The notes beneath the pieces were generated by a model that did not search any database, was not told where the DNA came from, and was given only the letters and a program-made list of their open reading frames with translations. From Enoplosus armatus (lineage: Eukaryota; Chordata; Actinopteri; Centrarchiformes; Enoplosidae), in NCBI RefSeq assembly GCF_043641665.1, contig NC_092183.1:25321492-25385491 (forward strand): a stretch of DNA of 64,000 nt, read 5' to 3'. This document shows, in pieces, positions 54,056 through 64,000 of the stretch; the stretch's first letter is position 1; every line of letters starts with the position of its first letter. A program made the translations under genes and the position numbers.

Positions 54056-54220
54056 ACTCCCCGCTGGACACATCAGTCATGACCAGCGAAATCCCAGCGG
54101 CCTGTTGTCCGTCTGCTACCTCAGTCCCTGTGTTCCTCCTCTCTCCACCCCTCCAACCACCAACCCCATATCACTGCAAACACAGGCTCGTGCGCACAGG
54201 GCAAGGCCCAAGTCCCCTGA
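54056..54220 (+). other. Candidate phase-1/phase-1 cassette exon
   Basis: The block starts after GTTCCCCCCAG and ends before a GTAAGC donor. It is 165 bases, a multiple of three. Read with the G carried from 39163 it is fully open and encodes 55 residues beginning DSPLDTSVMTSEIPAA and ending GQGPSPL. The base it carries out (A) would join GT at 56993 to give Ser in place of Gly. Its Pro/Ser/Thr-rich composition matches the neighbouring coding exon. I do not recall a counterpart in human AUTS2 or FBRSL1, the pyrimidine tract is short, and chance is a real possibility in an 18 kb intron. Confidence 0.2.
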
Positions 54221-55039
54221 GTAAGCAGGGCCACAGGAACAACTATAAAAAGATCAATACTGGGATGAGATGTCATCTGGTGAGCAGACCTGCCAACACC
54301 CCCCTAGGGAATGTCCTTGTCCCCCCGGTGCACTAACCCAGCTAACGGGAGAGGTGCCTGACTCACTCACACCATCTGCTCAGGTTTGTGGGGCAGGGCT
54401 TCAGGACAGCACATTTTTTGTACCGACACTCTGTATGGCATTTGTTTCACACGCCTGCCCGTGGCTTGCCCACTGTTTTCCTCAGTATGTGATTGCAGGG
54501 AAAGTGTGTTCCATGTCCCGAGGAAAAGAAGAACAAAACAATGCAGAATCTGGCAGTTTGTTGAAATGCTTGAAACTCCAGTTGACAGTTGTGCGGCTTT
54601 GCGGCGAGGGGACAGTGTTTGTTGAAAAAACAGCAATGATTTCGCTACATATAGCCCCCAGGTGACATGTGTCAGAGAGGCATTCCCGTCATCTCGTTAA
54701 CACTGCGCGTTAGTTCACACTCAAAATGGCTGAAACACTTGGAAAGAAACCCAGTGAAAAAGGGTTAGGGTTAGTACACAGTAACGGTGTTTTCTGACAT
54801 CAGTTGTTCGCTGCTCTTGACAACCTGTTTGCTGCTGTAGAAGCTAGAACTTGCAGTTTAAAGGGCTACGTCACACAATAACTTTGTTTATACTTCTATA
54901 ACAGGAACACATGCTAGCATGCATATTGCCATCAGTTCTGAAGCCAAGAAGTATTTGAATGTATTGCTTTCTCCAACAAATTTGGTTAGATTTTTCTATC
55001 TTTGTGCTGCCCGTCTCTAAGATGAGGACGCTGGGGCTG

Positions 55040-55041
<2 letters not shown>

Positions 55042-55087
<46 letters not shown>
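55042..55087. repeat. (GT)n microsatellite
   Basis: About 23 uninterrupted GT units. Confidence 0.95.
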
Positions 55088-55092
<5 letters not shown>

Positions 55093-56992
55093 GCCCACAC
55101 ACTAAAAACTTTTTTTGTGTCCACCTTCTGTTGTATGCCTCCCCTGCATGTGTGTGTCTGAGCGTGAGGGTCTTAGCTTGCAGAGTGATTTTAATGAGGG
55201 ATGGGTCGGTCTGAGCTGATACCTCCCTGCCTCCATTAGAGCCCATTAGAATCATCATTAAGATAACCCGGCGCTCGCTGTGGCCCTGGCTTCCCAGCAT
55301 TAGCATTAGAAACCCCACTCTATCTCCTAGTGGTCGTAGTGAGACTTCCTTCAGTATCACTCGCCTCGCATTGTGTCTGGGAGAACAGGTTGCCACGGCA
55401 ACATCACCCAACGGCGACATTTCGACTGTGGATATTTGCTTCTTTGCCTGTTTGCCTGTCTGCGCCTTCAGTCTTCCTCTCTTTCTCTTTCGCTCGCAGG
55501 AACGAGAGCCTGACAGTTTAATCCAAATCCCAGACCCCTATAAATCGGGAGGTCTATATACGCCCGGACCCCGGAATTCATTAGAAAATCGTGACACCTT
55601 AGCCAGCCCCAGTTCTCCCATAAAACGCAGGGAGCGAGGGAGGGGGAGTTCAACAAATAAAAAAATAAAAGCTCTGCCCTGCCTTTTTATTGGTCTTTTT
55701 ATGGGTGTTAGGATCCTTGAAAGATTAAGCAGGCTGTTAATAGGGACTGGATATTCCATTAGTGGGCTGCATGTCGAGTTCTCACTGGCTTGACAGCAGC
55801 TCCCGGCTCTTCTCATTTTTTGTTACCGTCGAGAGTGCCCGTGGAGCTTTTTTAATTGAGGCGCTAGTAAGCCTTCTGACTGAAGTACTGCTGCATCTTA
55901 GCTGTAGATTAGAGCCGCTTAGAGAGCCTCATCTCCACCAGGCTGTCTTCTCTCTCCCTGTCTCTATCTCCCTCTGTCCGTGCGTGAACGCCTTCTTTCT
56001 CTGATGTTTCTATGCACGTGACGCTTCTGTGCTTAAAACCTATTCCACCGCTGGCGGCTCTAATGAGTTCAGAAGCCATAGTACAGTTTTAGCTGTTGTG
56101 GTTGTAACACTACCATCTCCTCGAACGCCATTCCTTTGTGGCCCATTTTGTTTTTCTTTTTAACTCGGAGAGAAGTTGGAGATCGCCAAATGTCATGTTC
56201 TTTTTCATTAAGTGCTTTGAGATTCTTTGCATGTGAAAGGTGTGGAGATGCTGCATTTTCACTTTCACTTTCATTCTCCAGCCTCAACAGCATATAATTA
56301 CAGTCATTAAATTGCAACAGCCTAAGTATGAAAAGTCGTTGTTCAGTGGAATGCTGATTATAAAAGCGTCTTGTCTGTTGAAAAGACCTCTGATGAATGG
56401 TAGAGACAAAGTGGTGGAGTTCAGAGTGCTTTGCTGTGGTTTCCGAAATCCCCTGAAAGATCAGGAAGGGAGGATAGAAAGGCGCAGTGGCAGAGAGGCC
56501 AAGATAAGGGGCCACGATCTCCCTTCACAGCACAATTGAAACATAATTATTTCATGCCAGATTGTGTGCTCAGCAAAGCCCTGAATAGGGGCCGACATTT
56601 AACTTTAATTAGCTGTGATTTATTCATACTGACTGGATTGCGGGATGAAATTGGATCATCTGATTATATTCAAGCATGAAAATGACCTGATTAAACACTT
56701 AATGGAACCTAGGGAGAGGGAAACGAGAGGAACCTTGGGCAGAAGACATTGGGACAGCATTATAAAGGAGGAAAGGCAGCCGTGTTTTACTTATCTTTGA
56801 TCATTCTTACTCCTCTGGATACACACAGTAGCAAACAGCTATCCCTGTATGGCTATTATCTGATTTAGACAGCAGGTGTTTTTGAATCAGACCAGGAAAT
56901 GGCTCGACATATGAGATGGCCAATACATGATTTACACCATTACACGAACTACAAATGCTCCTCTCACATTTTGCTGGTTCTTGTCTTCTCAG

Positions 56993-57410
56993 GTGTGCCG
57001 ACGAATGAGAGTCCCGAGTCCAAGACTTGTAGCTCAGCCAAAGTATCAGGGCTCCAGCGCAGCCAGGAGCAGAGCAACAGCGAGGTGCCCTTCACGCCTC
57101 CTGTGCCCAGCCCCACCCCGGCATCGGCGCCTACGGGCTCCCCTGCCCCCGCTGCAGCGGCGGCCCCCCTTGAGCCCCCTAGGACGTGCCTCCCCACCCC
57201 GCCTCCTCTCAGCGTCAAGAAGGAGCAGCAACCTCCGCCCCCTGTCCCCACCCCTCCCCTGTTGAGGGCACCACCCCACCCCCAGCCCCACCCTCCTCAA
57301 CCACACTCGCACCAGGAGCCCCGTGTTCTTCCGCCCCCACAGCACCACGCGCGGCCAGTAATCAACCACCTGGTGCATCACCCGCTGTACAACAGCCTCC
57401 ACGACATCAG
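56993..57410 (+). CDS. fbrsl1: AUTS2-family gene, proline-rich coding exon (probable fbrsl1)
   Basis: A 418-base exon between CTTCTCAG and the donor CATCAG|GTAGGT; phase 1 in, phase 2 out. Counting from the first residue of the 39115 exon, it encodes residues 17-156. The KVSGLQRSQEQS block (33-44) matches the family motif KISGLERSQEKS in AUTS2. Then comes a low-complexity Pro/Ala/Ser tract (51-88), SVKKE (90-94; VKKE fits the SUMO-acceptor consensus), a Pro/His tract (97-135) and NHLVHHPLYNSLHDI (141-155). There is no in-frame Met. Codons are GC-rich, CpG-containing and stop-poor in all frames, so the long antisense and alternate-frame ORFs across it are shadows. The Pro-rich region is expected to be disordered and is family-typical. 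Confidence 0.88.
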
Positions 57411-58521
<1,111 letters not shown>

Positions 58522-59214
58522 TAATTAGTTAGTACATTCGTTTTTTGATTGAATTCATTAGTAGTGAGTTAACACATATAATCATAACACATTCAGCTGC
58601 GTCTTAGAATATTGATGTGTAATGGTATACATATACACTCTGAACACGGGCTCTCTAACATTTTGGTTTGTGACGTGGCTATTTTATATTGCCCGCACAG
58701 CTTGGCTGTATTTATGTTAGAAAAATAATTACATATTTATCTAATGTTAATATCACAAAAGATGTGTTATATGGTGTTGAAACTAGTCAAGTGTTCATAT
58801 ATGATTTGCTGATCTGGTAAGTGCTCACTTATTACTTTTTTACTTATTCATACTTACTGATAGTAAGTACAGTACATTTTATATCTCTAATGATGCATGT
58901 GGTAATCATTGCTAAATCTAAGTGGGTTTATTTCCTCCTTTACTGGTGTCACACATGGAACAGAAAAAGCCGTCACACTGACGCACTTTATTGTTAAAGG
59001 AAAACACAGTTTGGTAAACAAGGGCTTTGTCTAGTCATGAAAAGAATGCTTCCAATATTCTTTCCAGTGCCCAGTTTTTTAAACTGCACTCAAGTGCCTA
59101 TGCTGAGTGAATACTAAATGATCATTTTGCATCAATCTCAAAAGTATTGTATGTAGCACATGAGATACTAAAGCTAGTAACAAGACAGTAAGCCAGTTAA
59201 AGAGCTTTTTTTCT

Positions 59215-59234
59215 AAAAAAAAAAAAAAAAAAAA
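59215..59234. repeat. Poly(A) run
   Basis: About 20 A residues preceded by TTTTTTTCT, forming a potential T/A hairpin. No retroposon body was recognised upstream. Confidence 0.9.
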
Positions 59235-59843
59235 GTCTGCGTATGCCTTTATTGTTCTGGCTGTAACTATCAAGAATGCAGTCCAGTAAGTGCAGCAGCT
59301 ACAGATACCTCAAATAAACTCATCAATAATTTGAAAAAATGTTCCACCCTTGTGCAGCACAGAATGGAAATAAATCCGTATATGTATATGTATAAAGCAA
59401 CAGTATGCTGCCTTTAATGTTAGCTCTTATTTTCACTGGTGGAGAACATCATGCATCAATTTCTGAGATGGACTGTATTTATAGTAGCTCAGAAATGTTC
59501 AAAGGGCGATGAGGTCACTGTACGAGGGCTGTGGCTGCGTCACTGGAAAATGTCAGGAAACGACTGGACGGCCATCACAGCTGGAGACATCTTCAGCGTA
59601 CAGAACGGCAGCACTTAAAACAGCCAAGTGTTGAGAAAACGGTGCACTCCGTCAGCAAAGTGATGCAGCCTCAACAGAATAATGTTTTCTCTTGCCGACA
59701 ATATGTGATTTGTAACAATTTGATAACATGTTCAACGATTTCATCAAGACAAGCAATTTCATGCTGCAATAGAAGGAAACAAATGTCTCCAGCGATGATG
59801 AGTGTCTCCAAAATATGTAATAAATATGCCAGTTGTGCATTGA

Positions 59844-60524
<681 letters not shown>

Positions 60525-61218
60525 TAACTTCCCACCCACCCACCTGTCACCCCTCCCAATCTCCTCTTCAATCAATTCCTCCCTTTTTTTTCTTTATCCC
60601 AAAATTCACCAAATACGTCCCATAGCTGTAGGGACCCCTCCCTTCAAAAAGAGATGACACTGATTCAGTTTGAATTTTGCTCTTTGATTTCTGCATACTG
60701 TCCTGCTGCTGAAGTCTGAGAGCTGGTGAGAAGCTGGGAGCATCACATCTGTTCCACTGTAATAAGGACAAATGCTGATTTGCAGATATGGTCCACTGGC
60801 TGCCACCTCCCTTTACACACACACACACACACTAGCATGTCTAGTTCGACCAGATACATGCTGATTGCTGCTCAGGTTGGTCAAACCGGAGCAAGCACAT
60901 ACATACAGTCATGCTCTGCAACTTCTTCATCCATAGTGGAATTATTTCTAAAACTGTACATCCACGATACGCATCACAGTCACAGGATTTTCTGACTCAC
61001 GGCATATCAGCCGAACAGGCCAGCGTTACCAAATTTCATTCAAACTTTTCACCTTCTTCTTGACTTAGACGTAGATTTTGCTGTCCAGTGTTTGCCGAGG
61101 ATCAAAAAAGTGGGGATTGCCTGAGGGCAGGCGTTGTCAATTGTTTGCATATGGATGTGTTTTAAATGTTTTCATTTGTCTGTTCGCAAAGAGCAACAAA
61201 GGCGCTGTCAAACAGTTC

Positions 61219-61329
61219 TGTGTGTGTGTGTGTGTGTGTGTGCCTGTGTGTGAGTTTGTGAATGCATTCCTGCAGACTTGTATATTATTTGTGTTCCAAA
61301 GCTGTGTGTGTGTGTGTGTGTGTGTGTGC
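61219..61329. repeat. Paired (GT)n microsatellites
   Basis: Two GT runs (61219-61242 and 61302-61329) are separated by about 60 bases of unique sequence. Confidence 0.95.
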
Positions 61330-63518
61330 GCACATCTCAACACCAGCCATACTTCCCAATGACAAATTCAAAGCCTTGCAGTCGGTCAAATGACTTCATT
61401 GCAGATTAAGGGGGGATGACATCACTGCAAAACTGTTTTGATTATGTTTGTAATTGCTTCCGTGCTTTGACTGCCATCAAGTCTGGCGGGGGGGGGGGGG
61501 GTCAAACAATGGCAGCTCTCAGATTAGCACAGCGGAAAAAAGGTTATGACTATTCATCCATCATTTCAAACGCACAGCAATCTGTGACAGTCGATTCAGA
61601 CATTTGTAGCTTTTTGGCATTAGTCTAATAGATCTGATCCATCATGTCATGACCTCTGATTAAGAGCCTGTGGTCCCATTAAGGCCCCCGCGCCAAGATT
61701 ATCCCCGTCCTGTACATTAGAAATCAAAGCTGTGGTATTTATGGCACAGTCTCAGATAAGAATGAGAGGCCGCTTAGATGGTTCTTCAGCCAGCGCACAT
61801 GCCGTTATCTGGTCTGCTGTTCATTCCTGACATGGTAGGAATTATATGCAGTACACAGTCCTCCCTTTGAAGATGAAAGAGGCGATTTTCCTCATCTCAC
61901 TAATGCTGGCATTATGTAGCCCATGATGTACACACACCCCCCCTCCTCCCTCCTCCCTCCTCCATCTCTGGTTGCGTTGTTACGATGGGATTTAAGACTG
62001 CGATTAATGTCTTTTTTTTCCCCTTTTAATTGAAACTGTGTTGTTACTTAACTCGTGCCTTTTCCCCTCCCTTCCTCCCCCCAGTAACAATGCTGTTTTT
62101 CTTCTCTGTGGCGCTTGCTTAGAGGGGCAGGAGTAATGATGATGTTGTGGTTGTTTTTACTGTATTGTCATGAAAAGGCAAACCAAGTATGGCCTCGCTG
62201 TGCATCTCTCTCTCTCTCTCTCTCTCTGTCTTTCATTTCCTCTTGCTCTCTAGACGCCCCATGTCATTTCAACTATGTAACAGTCCTTGGCTAATGGCTG
62301 TAATTAATGAAATTATGAAGCCTCTATTTTTGTTTATTGTTCAACGCCCTCAAGCAGCTGGCTTGCCAAATGGCAGCACTGAGTATCTTTCCTACCCCGC
62401 CCCCTTGCCCATGCCATGTCTTTGGACAAGGAATATCCTTAATTGTTATAAGATGACATGTTAAGCGTTAATTAGCCAAAGCTGTTTACTATAAAACTGT
62501 GACAGCCACCATAAATTACAAGGGCAAGTTTTTTTGTTTTTTTTTTTACAAGGCCATAAAGCGGCCAAAATCCCTCTCCCAGTGTCAGACATTAAACAGC
62601 CTTCAGAAATGCAGAGGAGCTGTTTAATGAGCTCGGAAGCTGGCTCGGCGTTTCCTCTCACTAGGCTGTCTGTCTTTGATTTGGGCCCATTATCGCCCAC
62701 AAACAAGGCCGCCAACACCGTCGCTGCCGCTGCGGCCATTTTGTGTGCAGATGTGAATGGCCCTGCTTCACCAGAGCGACCCGAGCCCTGCGTCTCCTCC
62801 AGCAGCTTAGCCAGCCCTACACCAGCCTCCACCCCCCGACCCCCAACCGCCCGTGTCGCTGCACACGCGCACACAGAAACACTGATTCATACCCACTCAT
62901 TTTCCTGTTTTATGTAAACCCAAACGTCTGCGCCTGCCAAGAGAGCTTTGTGAAAACACTCGCAAAAAGTACCTGCAAATGGTTTGTGTATTTGCGGAAT
63001 AGGAATAAGTTACTGTCACTTGTAATTAGCCTGTTTCAAAATAGAGAGCCAGTATTGGCTTGCGAACAGACATACAAAGTCCCCATTCATACATGGGGCA
63101 ACATTCTCCGCTCTCTCCCTCCCTCCGCTCCTTCTCAGCTTACTGACTAGATTCCCATGTGTTCAGGACATGATGAGAAACATTTACGGCGACGCAGTTT
63201 TTATACAGCAAATTCCAACTGAGATTATTCTGGTAGACATAAGCTCTGTCACAGAAAAGGTTTCCTCACATAAATTTCAGCGTGTCAAGGTTATATTAGT
63301 TTCATGCTGAGATGTCCTGAGTTAGCTCCTAACCATTGCAAATGTCATCTACTCGATTCAGTTTCAATCATAAAAGACACACAAGAGGCTCCATATATTA
63401 TTTCCATGATTTTTACGCACAGAGAATTGGCCTGTTTTTTAACTAAATCTCTTTTGAAGAACACCCAAAACGAGCTATACGTCTCCATGTACTCCCCTAT
63501 ACCATCCGGGCTTGTTGT

Positions 63519-63541
63519 AAAAAAAAAAAAAAAAAAAAAAA
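63519..63541. repeat. Poly(A) run
   Basis: About 23 A residues. No recognisable SINE or LINE body precedes it. Confidence 0.9.
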
Positions 63542-63990
63542 GCCATAGCTGTCGAAAGCAATTAGATTCACATTTCTGCAAATTTTCCAGTGAATAGAAA
63601 CAACTGGTCTGGTTTTAAAATGGTCTGATTCCCAAGCTGGGCCTCCACGCCCAACGTCTGTATGCTCAATTGGAAAATCATGCAGGCTGTCTTCATCTTG
63701 GCAGTCTGCTAAAGCGGTCGTATTGTTAGTAATTTAACTGCCTATCTGACCATGCAGTTTAAGTAAACCCATGACCGCTGCAAGCCAGCTGCTTTACTCC
63801 AGGGCTTGTTATTCTGGATCAAAACCCTGCTTATTACCAGTTACAGATGTTGATCATGTGTTTTGTTTTTGTGATGTAAAAATAATGAGACGTTATTATT
63901 AAAGGAGGCTTTTGCATGAAGGATTTTCTGCAAAGTAGATCATTTTGTGGACTTTTGTTTCCTAATCCTTGTCCCTCTTATCTCTTCCAG

Positions 63991-64000
63991 TTCGACAAAT
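63991..64000 (+). CDS. fbrsl1: AUTS2-family gene, start of the FDKY exon (truncated by the window edge)
   Basis: Ten bases after the acceptor TCTCTTCCAG encode Phe-Asp-Lys and the first base of the next codon. They enter in phase 0, matching the phase-0 exit at 60476. Together they read PPM-FDK, as in AUTS2 (APPMFDKYPTK), which supports both the donor at 60477 and this acceptor. The remainder, including the conserved C-terminal AUTS2 domain, lies beyond the window. Confidence 0.85.

Larger units (their letters stand above)
39164..56992 (+). other. fbrsl1: 17.8 kb intron between the GSEKLF and VSGLQRSQE exons
   Basis: It starts GTAAGAC and ends in TTGTCTTCTCAG. It contains the microsatellites listed separately, an AT-rich block at about 49900-50520, and blocks dense in homeodomain-type sites (44640-45060, 55180-55320, 55520-55790). 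It also holds one phase-symmetric candidate cassette exon (54056-54220). No other gene was recognised on either strand. The longest frame, on the minus strand at 44080-44634, has no recognisable domain. Confidence 0.8.

Noticed and set aside
55501..55793. Protein-like frame after a strong acceptor (EREPDSLIQIP...)
   Set aside because: It needs phase-0 entry whereas the gene is in phase 1 here (phase-1 entry meets a stop after four codons), and no good matching donor was identified. Kept only as a regulatory candidate.

Overview
The window looks like a piece of a ray-finned fish (teleost, probably percomorph-like) chromosome. It has short exons with GT-AG splice sites separated by long introns, many CA/GT microsatellites and mononucleotide runs, moderate GC content, and no operon-like gene packing. 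The species assignment is inference from composition and from the divergence of the encoded peptide; no species-specific marker was recognised.

Only one protein-coding gene can be supported, on the + strand. Five coding exons of an AUTS2-family gene lie at 39115-39163, 56993-57410, 58209-58468, 60247-60476 and 63991-64000 (the last cut by the window edge). Their reading phases join exactly (0/1, 1/2, 2/1, 1/0, 0) into 322 uninterrupted codons. They encode a Pro/Ser/His-rich segment holding a GSEKLF motif, a VSGLQRSQE block, an [15 protein letters not shown] block, a [12 protein letters not shown] block, an alternating-histidine run ([15 protein letters not shown]) and the start of the FDKY block. 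Family order and spacing match AUTS2/FBRSL1. The VGSEKLF...KG junction, the VKKE motif and RFLVQSSER favour fbrsl1 (fibrosin-like 1) over its paralogue auts2, but this rests on remembered sequences rather than a search. In mammals the family works in the nucleus with Polycomb repressive complex 1 variants (PRC1.3/1.5).

Region by region: 1-19149 is non-coding, probably intronic or upstream sequence, with microsatellites, a small CpG-dense patch (7.3-7.55 kb) and AT-rich stretches. 19150-20180 is a CpG-rich island ending in a good + strand splice donor at 19897/19898; it looks like an internal promoter with a non-coding first exon. 20181-39114 is intron. 39164-56992 is a 17.8 kb intron containing a phase-compatible candidate cassette exon (54056-54220). 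57411-58208, 58469-60246 and 60477-63990 are shorter introns; the second holds a second exon-like block (59917-60077). The exons that should encode the N-terminal part of the protein were not found and are presumably upstream of the window.

The gene layout suggests a long transcript from an upstream promoter plus possible shorter ones from the internal CpG island. For short transcripts, the first in-frame AUG downstream is the methionine of the AMFATP motif at 58375. No CRISPR array, insertion sequence, rRNA, clear tRNA or prokaryotic-type system is present, and I found no convincing novel multi-gene system. The notable items are regulatory and splicing candidates inside this developmental gene.
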